A stretch of 64,000 bases of DNA from Peptostreptococcaceae bacterium VA2 (GTDB taxonomy: Bacteria; Bacillota; Clostridia; Peptostreptococcales; Peptostreptococcaceae). Positions 44,669 through 52,464 of this stretch are shown in pieces. The stretch lies in NCBI GenBank assembly GCA_000686145.1, contig JMMB01000004.1:1-64000 (forward strand), given 5' to 3'. The position numbers and the translations under genes are program-made. Below the pieces are notes generated by a model. It ran no database searches. It was not told where the DNA came from and was given only the letters and a program-made list of their open reading frames with translations. The first letter of the stretch is position 1; the number at the start of each line of letters is the position of its first letter.

Positions 44669-44980
44669 ATGGATAATAAAAAGCTTTGGTTAAAGATTAG
44701 TGGTAGTATTAACTACTATCTTCAGTATTATAGTAAGAGGTTAAGTAATGAAGAATTATGGATAGATTATATAGAATATGCGCTACCAGAAGAAGATGGA
44801 GTACATACTTATTTAGACAAACAAACCCTTCAAAGAGTTGTTGTAGATAATGAAATAATAGAAAAGGCTAAATCTGCGTTTAAAGAACGATTAGAAAAAA
44901 AACGCGCTAAGGAAGAGCTAATTGTAAAAGAAGAGAAAGTTTTAGCTAAAGTTATTGATTTTTCAAAATATAGAAAATAA
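44669..44980 (+). CDS. 103-aa replicon-associated protein of unknown function
   Basis: The start has TAGGAGGT 7 bases upstream. The protein is charged: an N-terminal part with KLWLKISGSINYYLQYYSKRL, then ELWIDYIEYALPEEDGVHTYL, and a strongly helical basic tail (about 70-95) ending VIDFSKYRK. No family is recognised. A remnant of a second member lies at 3341-3415. Its place directly before the iteron region suggests a role in replication or copy control, by position only. Confidence 0.6.
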   Translation: MDNKKLWLKISGSINYYLQYYSKRLSNEELWIDYIEYALPEEDGVHTYLDKQTLQRVVVDNEIIEKAKSAFKERLEKKRAKEELIVKEEKVLAKVIDFSKYRK

Positions 44981-44987
44981 AACTTAT

Positions 44988-45026
44988 AAAAAACTGCTTA
45001 CCCATTAGTTGGATAAGCAGTTTTTT
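44988..45026 (+). terminator. intrinsic terminator
   Basis: AAAAAACTGCTTA pairs exactly with TAAGCAGTTTTTT around a 13-base loop. It isolates the small upstream gene from the origin region. Confidence 0.85.
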
Positions 45027-45032
45027 ATAAGT

Positions 45033-45150
45033 TTAACGTGAAATTTCAACTTCAGTATCTATATCTAAAGCAATCTTATTATCATATAAATCTCTGATTT
45101 CGACTGTAAAACTTATTTTGTAACTAAACACCCTATTTATCCTTAATTGT
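45033..45150 (-). pseudogene. short C-terminal coding remnant
   Basis: The minus strand is open without a start for about 35 codons, reading FSYKISFTVEIRDLYDNK and ALDIDTEVEISR before a stop at 45033-45035. It looks like protein sequence rather than chance AT-rich DNA, but no family is recognised. Confidence 0.3.
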
Positions 45151-45337
45151 ATTATTTTGCCTATAAATCGATTTTACGAGGTATTTTGGCATAATTTGTT
45201 GGTGTATTTAAATTGAAAATTATTCTTTAAGCTCTGAAGTTGTTTATTTGTTAAAAAGATACAATGCCTAACAACTAATAATATATCTTTTAAATGTATT
45301 ACTTATTAACCGTTTTTAAGTTTTGTATTTAAAGTTT

Positions 45338-45746
45338 AAAGGTAACAATTTGATACCTTTTTCAATTATTTGTACAGATCTTTAGTACTTAAAGGTTAAT
45401 AATTTATTTGTTATTTAGAGTGAAGTAATTAAGTTTTTTGTAAAAACTTATCTTTCTTAGTATATAAATAGTATTTAATAGTATTTAATAGTATTTAGGA
45501 GGTCGTGTATGCGTTGGTATTACTGGAGTTGAGAGCACGAAAGGTAACAATTTAGTACTCAAAGGTAACAATTTGATACGAAAAGGTAACAATTTAGTAC
45601 TCAAAGGTAACAATTTGATACTCTAAAGGTAACAATTTGATACCTTTAATGCAACAAAGATTAAAAAGTGTTGCTTTTAAGATTTTACTTAATTATAATT
45701 AAGATGTAAATTAAGTATTAAATATTTAAAGGTAACAATTTGATAC
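45338..45746 (+). other. plasmid origin of replication with iterons
   Basis: The 19-bp unit AAAGGTAACAATTTGATAC (or ...TTTAGTAC) occurs at 45338, 45540, 45561, 45582, 45603, 45625 and 45728. The central five are spaced 21-22 bp, two helix turns, so the initiator would bind one face. GGTA and TACC at the ends make each unit a partial dyad. Two-base variants (GATAC/AGTAC) alternate. The outer copies flank an AT-rich stretch suited to melting, and the last sits in the repB leader, where it could mediate autorepression. Three direct AGTATTTAAT repeats precede the array (about 45470-45497). Confidence 0.85.
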
Positions 45747-45771
45747 CTCTAAATATATTATGGGGGACATT

Positions 45772-46941
45772 ATGATTGAAAGTAGAACAAATGAAAATAG
45801 CATTGATTTGTTAATGCAGTCTAAACAATTAGTGCATACTTCGTATGAAGTGTCAGCTATACAAAATAGAATATTCTATTATTGTTTGTTAACAACACAA
45901 AAGGAAAAAAACGGGGAACTATGTTGTCATGTTAAGCTAAATGATTTAAAAAAATTAATACCTAATAAAAATCAAAGAACACTAGCTAACATAAAAAAAA
46001 CTATACAAATATTAAAACAGACATCTCTTGAATTTGAAAAAAATGAAAATGGGGATAGGATAGAATGTGATTATAATTTAATAACAGGTAGCGAATACAA
46101 TGTAAATAAAGAGACCTTTAAGATAAAACTTGCTGATCGATTATATAAACATTTGATAGATTATACTGTATATGCTCCTTTAAGTCTCGATATATTGACA
46201 AGATTTAAAAGCTTTTATTCTCAACGTTTATATGAATTATTAAGGTTATGGAGTAGAACGGAAAAAGTAATAGTTAAGAGCTTTAAAATAGAACAATTAA
46301 GATTTATATTAGGTGTTGAGCATAAATATCCTGAATATAAAAATTTTAAACAAAGAGTTCTAAATCAAGCTATAAGGGAAATTAATCAATTTGGAAATAT
46401 GGATGTTAGTATAGAAGAAATAAAAAATGGAAGAAAAGTAGATGAAATTAAGTTTATTATTTTAGATAATGAGAAAAAAGTATATTTTAAAAATAATATA
46501 TACAACCCTAAAATAGATAGTGAAGATAAAATAAACGATGTAGATGAACCAACTAATACAGAAAAATGTATAAGTGTTGAAGAAAATAAAGTATCTAAAA
46601 AAGAGTTTTATGTACCAAATAAAAAATTATTTACTAAAGCTACATTGGAGCGATTTAAAAATGATTTTATGAACTATGATTTTAAAGATGATACATATAA
46701 AAAGTTGTTGCAAGAATCAATTTTGATAACATTAGAAAGAGACGATGAAGAAAATATTAAAGTTAAATCATATAACTTTTTCAAAAAAACTTTAGAAAAT
46801 AAGATTAAGTCTTTAAGTAAAAAGAAAACTGTTCCTGCTATAAAAACAAGATTTCATAATATAAATCAAACATTTAATCAATATAGTCCTGATGAACTTG
46901 AGAAAATACTTTTAGAAAGCCAGAAAGATAAGTTCAGATAA
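45772..46941 (+). CDS. repB: Rep_3-family replication initiator (RepB)
   Basis: About 389 residues from the ATG at 45772, preceded by GGGGGAC; an in-frame ATG at 45760 overlaps that site. Two winged-helix domains are seen: KQLVHTSYEVSAIQNRIFYY...RTLANIKKTIQILKQTSLEF, then APLSLDILTRFKSFYSQRLYELLRLWSR and the domain-2 block FRILGV-like RFILGVEHKYPEYKNFKQRV. The C-terminal 120 residues are charged and may mediate dimer or host contacts. It should bind the iterons just upstream to open the origin. Confidence 0.92.
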   Translation: MIESRTNENSIDLLMQSKQLVHTSYEVSAIQNRIFYYCLLTTQKEKNGELCCHVKLNDLKKLIPNKNQRTLANIKKTIQILKQTSLEFEKNENGDRIECDYNLITGSEYNVNKETFKIKLADRLYKHLIDYTVYAPLSLDILTRFKSFYSQRLYELLRLWSRTEKVIVKSFKIEQLRFILGVEHKYPEYKNFKQRVLNQAIREINQFGNMDVSIEEIKNGRKVDEIKFIILDNEKKVYFKNNIYNPKIDSEDKINDVDEPTNTEKCISVEENKVSKKEFYVPNKKLFTKATLERFKNDFMNYDFKDDTYKKLLQESILITLERDDEENIKVKSYNFFKKTLENKIKSLSKKKTVPAIKTRFHNINQTFNQYSPDELEKILLESQKDKFR

Positions 46942-46943
46942 AA

Positions 46944-46983
46944 AGGTAAGTAATATGGTTTCAATTTGATATGTAACAATAGA
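46944..46983. repeat. dispersed ~35-bp repeat, copy 2
   Basis: GTAAGTAATATGGTTTCAAT, then TTGATATGTAACAATAGA, matches 43293-43330 closely. It follows the repB stop, so the two copies flank the replication region. Confidence 0.4.
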
Positions 46984-47013
46984 AAGACTATAAATTCGTT
47001 TATTAGTTTATAT

Positions 47014-47077
47014 AGACCGTTTAATAATAAAGCTGTGAGATATTCTTACAATTTTATTATTAAACGGTCTTATTTTT
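47014..47077 (+). terminator. intrinsic terminator after repB
   Basis: AGACCGTTTAATAATAA pairs exactly with TTATTATTAAACGGTCT over a 23-base loop, then TATTTTTG. The rest of 46942-47257 holds the dispersed repeat and the AT-rich promoter region of the next gene. Confidence 0.8.
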
Positions 47078-47257
47078 GTTATTTAAGGCTTTATAAGTTT
47101 AATCATTATTATCTATAAAAACTGTTAAGAAAATCTTAAGAATTATGATAACTTTTCCGTAAGAATTTGACTTTAATATCTATATATAACAAAATTTAAC
47201 ACAAGAAAGGAATGGTGTATAATAAAAAAAGATGAATAAAAGAATTGAGGGAATTAT

Positions 47258-47953
47258 ATGAAAAATGTACTTGTAGTAGATGATGATAAAGAGATTGTAG
47301 ACTCTATTGAACTTTATCTAAGAAATGAAGGAATCAATATACTTAAAGCTTATGATGGTATGCAGGCTTTAGATATATTAGTAAGTAATGATATACACTT
47401 AATACTTATGGATATTATGATGCCTAAATTAGACGGTATAAAAGCTACTATAAAAATAAGGGAAGAAAAAAGCATACCAATAATATTAGTATCAGCTAAA
47501 AGTGAAGATAGTGACAAAATAATAGGACTTAATATAGGCGCTGATGACTATATAACTAAGCCTTTTAACCCACTAGAGCTTATAGCTAGGGTAAAATCAC
47601 AACTAAGAAGATATCTTAAGTGGAGCAATAACAAAGATGTAAATAACAGTGAGGTATTAAAAAGTGGGGAACTAACATTAAATGTAAATACAAAAGAAGT
47701 TTTTGTAGAAGGGGAAAGTGTAAAATTAACTCCAATAGAGTTTAAAATATTAAACTTATTGCTTGCTAATAAAGGGCAGGTATTTTCAATAGAGCATATT
47801 TATGAAAGAGTTTGGAAAGAAGACAATTTAAATGCTGACAATACGGTAAGTGTTCATATTAGAAGGATAAGAGAAAAGATAGAGATAAATCCTAGGGAGC
47901 CTAGATATTTAAAGGTTGTATGGGGAGTTGGTTATAAGGTGGAAAAATTATAA
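47258..47953 (+). CDS. OmpR/PhoB-family response regulator
   Basis: 231 residues. The receiver has D8-D9-D10, phosphorylation Asp52 in LILMDIMMPKLDG, and the Lys in DYITKPFNPLELIARVKSQL. The winged-helix domain is at about 130-230 (LTPIEFKILNLLL, VSVHIRRIREKI, VWGVGYKV). It is followed 18 bases later by its kinase. The TCS stands alone, with no transporter beside it, so its targets are elsewhere. Confidence 0.9.
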   Translation: MKNVLVVDDDKEIVDSIELYLRNEGINILKAYDGMQALDILVSNDIHLILMDIMMPKLDGIKATIKIREEKSIPIILVSAKSEDSDKIIGLNIGADDYITKPFNPLELIARVKSQLRRYLKWSNNKDVNNSEVLKSGELTLNVNTKEVFVEGESVKLTPIEFKILNLLLANKGQVFSIEHIYERVWKEDNLNADNTVSVHIRRIREKIEINPREPRYLKVVWGVGYKVEKL

Positions 47954-47971
47954 AGTTAAAAGGGTGATTAT

Positions 47972-49996
47972 ATGAGAAATATAAAAAGTAAAAATTTAAA
48001 ATACATATTTTTGATAATAGCAACGATAGCATGGTCTTTGTTTTATATAAATACACAGGAGATTTTTTCTGGTACAGCATACCAAGTAGTAAAACCAGGA
48101 GATTTGCTTAATAAAGATAAAAAGATAATTTCAGATAATGTATATGAAACTGCAAAATTTGAGAATGAATTTCTTTCAAATATAATTGGTTCAATTAATG
48201 CAATGGTATCAGAAGAGAAAGATTATGAGAATAAGAAAGATTATGAGATTTATACAAATAAGGCTAAAGAATCCTTAAAAAATGTAACTCAAACAAAATT
48301 CTTTATTGAAAATGGATTTAATAATAAAATTTACACTAATACAAAATATAAAAATATAAATGAATTTAACTCAAAAGAAAATGATTATTGTAATATAGAA
48401 ATTGATGATCTAAACAATGATGGTATTTTATATAGTAAAACTATAGATAATGAAAAAAAAATTGTTGAGTTATATGATACATTATTTGTTGGAAATTATA
48501 TTGGATCTGATAAAATAAATATTGTACTTCCTAAAAAACCTATTGAAAATATTAAAGATAAATCTTTTTATGATGATGAATTAGTAAATGATTACAATGA
48601 TTTCGTTTATTATAAAGACAAAATAGATAAATTAATTTTAGTTTCAATAATTACATTTTTAGTTGGGGCTATATCTTCAATATTATATTTAAAAAATAAA
48701 TCAAGATTATTTAAATCAGAAAAATCACTATATAATAAAATACCATTAGAAATAAATTTATTAATTATATTTATAATGGGCTATTACTCAAATCTTAAAT
48801 TTAGTTATATACCATCATTTACAATAAAAACTGTATTTGTACTAACAATTTTAATTTTAGTGGAGAATTTTATAGGACTTACAAATAAAAAAGACATATT
48901 TAAAAATAGTTTAATAAAAAAGATATTTAAACTATTAAATAACTTTTTCTTTAGTATTAAAAAATATAAAAAAGGCACACCTTTAATAACTACACTTATA
49001 ATAATGGGAGCATTATCTATTGTAATAATAGGATTAAGTATGGTGTTTTTATATAGAACTTGGTATTGGTACAAGCCAATTTTAACGATAATATGTTCTG
49101 TTTCAGTATCAAGTATTTTAATAATAATTATAATTTTATATTTTATAAAAAAACTAATATACTTAAATAAAATAATGGAAGGTGCACAAGAAATAAAAAA
49201 TGGGAAAGTTGACTATAAAATAGAAATACAAGGCAATGATAGTTTCACGATTTTAGCTGAAAATATAAATAATATAAGTGAAGGATTAGACAATGCAATA
49301 GATGAAAAGCTAAAAAGTGAAAGAATGAAAAGTGAGCTTATAACAAATGTAAGCCATGATTTAAAAACTCCTTTAACAGCTATAATAAATTATGTTGGCT
49401 TAATAAAAAAAGAAGAAGACATACAACCACAGTACTTAAATGACTATGTAAATATACTAGACAACAAATCAAAAAGGCTAAAAGTACTAATAGAGGATTT
49501 ATTTGAGGCTAGTAAAGCTAGTAGTGGGACAATAAATCTTAATATTGAAAAACTAAATTTAAGTCAATTATTAAAACAAAGTATAGGTGAAAATGAAGAA
49601 AAACTAGCAAAGAGTAATTTGGATTTAATAATAGATTTACCAAAAGAGCCGGTTTACATAAATTGTGATGGAAAAAGAATGTATAGAGTATTTGAAAATC
49701 TATTAACTAATATAGCTAAGTATTCTTTAGAAAATACTAGAGTTTATATACAGATTAAAGAAAAAGGTGATAATGTATACGTTGATATGAAAAATATATC
49801 ATCTTATCAATTAAATTTTGAACCTGATGAAATAACAGAACGATTTAAAAGAGGGGATTTATCAAGAAATACTGAAGGTAGTGGATTAGGACTTGCGATA
49901 GCTAAGGATTTAGTAGAACTTCAAAAGGGTAAGTTTGAAATACAAATAGATGCAGATCTTTTCAAAGTAGAGTTAGTATTTATTAAAGCTCAGTAA
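47972..49996 (+). CDS. large membrane sensor histidine kinase (674 aa)
   Basis: A signal-anchor helix (about 10-27), an extracellular domain of about 190 residues, then about five helices between 221 and 392, then HAMP (about 393-445), then the H-box NVSHDLKTP with His462. The ATPase domain has VFENLLTNIAKYS and GSGLGLAIAKDLVELQ. The multi-helix block between sensor and HAMP is unusual compared with two-helix kinases but known in Clostridial VanS-like enzymes. The signal is unknown. Confidence 0.87.
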   Translation: MRNIKSKNLKYIFLIIATIAWSLFYINTQEIFSGTAYQVVKPGDLLNKDKKIISDNVYETAKFENEFLSNIIGSINAMVSEEKDYENKKDYEIYTNKAKESLKNVTQTKFFIENGFNNKIYTNTKYKNINEFNSKENDYCNIEIDDLNNDGILYSKTIDNEKKIVELYDTLFVGNYIGSDKINIVLPKKPIENIKDKSFYDDELVNDYNDFVYYKDKIDKLILVSIITFLVGAISSILYLKNKSRLFKSEKSLYNKIPLEINLLIIFIMGYYSNLKFSYIPSFTIKTVFVLTILILVENFIGLTNKKDIFKNSLIKKIFKLLNNFFFSIKKYKKGTPLITTLIIMGALSIVIIGLSMVFLYRTWYWYKPILTIICSVSVSSILIIIIILYFIKKLIYLNKIMEGAQEIKNGKVDYKIEIQGNDSFTILAENINNISEGLDNAIDEKLKSERMKSELITNVSHDLKTPLTAIINYVGLIKKEEDIQPQYLNDYVNILDNKSKRLKVLIEDLFEASKASSGTINLNIEKLNLSQLLKQSIGENEEKLAKSNLDLIIDLPKEPVYINCDGKRMYRVFENLLTNIAKYSLENTRVYIQIKEKGDNVYVDMKNISSYQLNFEPDEITERFKRGDLSRNTEGSGLGLAIAKDLVELQKGKFEIQIDADLFKVELVFIKAQ

Positions 49997-50029
49997 AAGT
50001 ATAGACAGAAAAGTTAGAAATTAAAATTA

Positions 50030-50055
50030 AAGGCAGAGAAATCTGTCTTTTTTTA
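50030..50055 (+). terminator. intrinsic terminator, also one end of a direct repeat
   Basis: AGGCAGA-GAAA-TCTGTCT followed by TTTTTTA. The same AAAAGTTAGAAA...AGGCAGAGAAATCTGTCT block recurs at 52272-52309, on the other side of the protease gene. Confidence 0.85.
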
Positions 50056-50120
50056 TTTATGATTTTGATTAAAGTTAGTCAATATAATTAATATATTTAT
50101 TGGTATTACTAGAGTTGGAT

Positions 50121-50140
50121 ATGTCCTGCAAACGTGACAT
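50121..50140 (+). repeat. 20-bp dyad, site F (candidate recombination site)
   Basis: ATGTCCTGCAAACGTGACAT is the cleanest copy and matches site D (31304) in 19 of 20 positions. Just before it, TTGGTATTACTAGAGTTGGA (50100-50119) repeats a sequence found in the origin region at 45514. Confidence 0.6.
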
Positions 50141-50267
50141 CAAAATTATCTATATAGAAGTAGTGTTTAACACCAGTCAAACTATAAGATATATTACGAA
50201 TTAAAGTATATGCTATCTATGGAATATAAAATGAATATGACTAAATAATTTTTGTATAAAAAAAGTG

Positions 50268-50296
50268 TTGACAATCTTAAAAGCTAGTCCTATTAT
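50268..50296 (+). promoter_or_regulatory. strong SigA-type promoter upstream of the protease gene
   Basis: TTGACA (50268-50273), a 17-base spacer, then TATTAT (50291-50296). It starts a leader of about 410 bases before the protease ATG, or a separate small RNA. Confidence 0.7.
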
Positions 50297-50391
50297 CTAT
50301 AATAGAAGAATTAACATAATTATATTCGAAATATTCAAAACAACAAAATAGGATTTTATATACAAAATTGTTGTACACTCAAAACAAATCC

Positions 50392-50407
50392 TTAGTCTTA
50401 AGACTAA
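50392..50407. promoter_or_regulatory. 16-bp perfect palindrome in the protease leader
   Basis: TTAGTCTTAAGACTAA is fully palindromic. A second dyad (CGTTTATA with TATAAACG) lies at about 50473-50494. They may be operators or RNA structures. The leader also holds a six-codon frame at about 50633 (GGGGGTG, then MFSEYY). Otherwise 50056-50714 has no gene. Confidence 0.4.
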
Positions 50408-50714
50408 TCATCAATACTAATCTTTTATTACTGTCACAAAGCAAATCTACAAGTGTAAGAAATATCAATTAGACGTTTATACAATTAATATAAACGATAC
50501 TTGTGTTAGTTTAGTTATAATTAACTACATTCTGGGATATTTTTATCTAATCATATAAAATTTTACAATATAAAGTAACCTTAAAATAAAGACATTAAAC
50601 TAAATTAATATTTGTTAAATATGGGGGTGAAAATGTTTAGCGAATATTATTAAAGTACAAATTTGGCATCATGGACATAACAAAAATAAAAATTTTATAA
50701 GGGGATGAGTTTAA

Positions 50715-52247
50715 ATGTTTAAAAGAAAATTAGGGATTTTAACAATAGTAAGTTTATTTTTAGTACCTTCATTAAGTTATGCAGATACTCAAACTAATGA
50801 GGATTTACAAAAGACATATAAGATTAACTCACAAAAAGATTTAAATGAGGTATTAAAAGGGGTTTCAGATGAACATAATATAAAAAATAACTCAGATCAA
50901 TATGAATTAGTTAAAACAGAGAAAGATGACCTAGGATATACTCATTATACTTTAAAGCCTAAAGCTGATGGATACTTTGCTGAAAACTCTGAAGTTAAAA
51001 TACACACAGATGAGTCTGGAAAAGTTGTATTTGTAAATGGGGATTTAGAACAAGGTAAGCTTGAAGTTAAAAATGATACTAAAATAAGTAAGGATAAAGC
51101 TATTGATTTAGCTTTCAAAGATATAGAAAAATTGCCTGAAGATGTTAAAAATTTATCAGGTAAAGATGTTGTTCAAGATGCTAAAATTGTTGTTGATGAA
51201 AAAAGTAACAGAGCTGTTTATAGTTTAGATATAATATATACTTTACCAGAACCAGCTCACTGGATAATTAAAGTAGATGCAGAAAATGGTAACATAGTAG
51301 ATAAACAAAATATTTTAGAAGAGGCTATGCAAACAACAGGAACTGGAATAGGTTCAAATGGACAAGTTAAGTCTCCTTTAAACTTGACAGAGGATGCTGG
51401 CAACTTTTATTTATTAGATACTACTCATAAAGGTAAAATAAATACTATGGGATTTAAAGCTTTTGAAGGTGATAGTATATTAGGTGACGTTTTTTCTAAT
51501 CCACTAAATTCTTTCAATGATGCAAAATTTAAAGCAGGTGTAGATGCTCATTATTTTACAAATCAAGTCTATAACTATTATACAAATGTTCATAATAGAG
51601 ACAGTTATGATGGAAAAGGGGCAGATATAAATTCTTATGTAAATGTACCAGATCCAGAAACAGGTGAAGCTACTTGGAGTAATGCTGCATGGACTGGAGC
51701 AGAAATGATTTATGGTGATGGTGATCAAAAAACAGAAAATTCTTTCACAGCAGCAAATGATGTTGTAGCACATGAAATTACACATGGAGTTACATCATCA
51801 ACAGCTGACCTAGTGTATAAGTTCCAACCAGGAGCATTGAATGAATCTTTTTCAGATGTATTTGGTTACTTTGTAGATAGTGAAGACTGGATGATGGGAG
51901 AGGATTTATATAAAGCACCTAATACAGCTATAAGAAGTTTAAAAGACCCTACACTATACGATCAGCCAGCTCATATGAGAAATTATAAAAATTACAGTAT
52001 AAATTATGATAATGGAGGAGTTCATATTAATAGTGGTATTCCTAATAAAGCTGCATATAATACTATTAATAAATTAGGAAAAGAAAAATCAGAACAAATT
52101 TATTACAGAGCTCTTACAAAATATTTAACAAGCACATCAAATTTCTCAGAAACTAGTAAAGCTTTAGCTCAATCAGCACAAGATCTTTATGGAAAAACTG
52201 AAGCAGCAGCTGTTAAACAAGCATGGAGTGCAGTTGGGGTATATTAA
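50715..52247 (+). CDS. secreted thermolysin-like neutral metalloprotease (M4 family)
   Basis: 510 residues: signal peptide 1-23 (cleavage after SYA), FTP and PepSY-type propeptide (about 35-205), and a catalytic domain from about 208. Zinc ligands are HEITH (353-357) and Glu377 in GALNESFSD; the catalytic His437 is in NGGVHINSGIPNKAAY. It is a calcium-dependent zinc endopeptidase made as a self-processed precursor. The plasmid-borne lambda toxin of Clostridium perfringens is a relative, so a tissue- or host-protein-degrading role is possible. GGGGATGAG precedes the ATG. It is flanked by direct copies of one terminator. Confidence 0.95.
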   Translation: MFKRKLGILTIVSLFLVPSLSYADTQTNEDLQKTYKINSQKDLNEVLKGVSDEHNIKNNSDQYELVKTEKDDLGYTHYTLKPKADGYFAENSEVKIHTDESGKVVFVNGDLEQGKLEVKNDTKISKDKAIDLAFKDIEKLPEDVKNLSGKDVVQDAKIVVDEKSNRAVYSLDIIYTLPEPAHWIIKVDAENGNIVDKQNILEEAMQTTGTGIGSNGQVKSPLNLTEDAGNFYLLDTTHKGKINTMGFKAFEGDSILGDVFSNPLNSFNDAKFKAGVDAHYFTNQVYNYYTNVHNRDSYDGKGADINSYVNVPDPETGEATWSNAAWTGAEMIYGDGDQKTENSFTAANDVVAHEITHGVTSSTADLVYKFQPGALNESFSDVFGYFVDSEDWMMGEDLYKAPNTAIRSLKDPTLYDQPAHMRNYKNYSINYDNGGVHINSGIPNKAAYNTINKLGKEKSEQIYYRALTKYLTSTSNFSETSKALAQSAQDLYGKTEAAAVKQAWSAVGVY

Positions 52248-52271
52248 TTAGCAGGGTATTAAAACTAAATA

Positions 52272-52309
52272 TGAAAAGTTAGAAAAAGGCAGAGAAATCT
52301 GTCTTTTTT
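52272..52309 (+). terminator. terminator after the protease gene, second copy of the direct repeat
   Basis: AAAAGTTAGAAA, then AGGCAGAGAAATCTGTCT and TTTTTTA, as at 50010-50055. Confidence 0.85.
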
Positions 52310-52464
52310 ATGTTGAAATTTATAAAGCTGCAACAAATTATGGAGATAAGTTAGTACAACCTTTAATTAAAATATCTATTAAAATAAAGTATCTATATGA
52401 TATAATCAGTTAGAAGTTTGACAGAAATATAAATTAGCATAAGCGATTTTAACTTGGAGGATGA

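Noticed and set aside
45338-45746. The repeat array as a CRISPR
   Set aside because: Units are 19 bp with 2-3 bp between them and no spacers; no cas genes are nearby. They are iterons.
52310-52464. An open frame reading VEIYKAATNYGDKLVQPLIK after the protease terminator
   Set aside because: About 33 codons with no start; possibly chance or a remnant. The DNA also contains a -10-like GATATAAT for the next gene.
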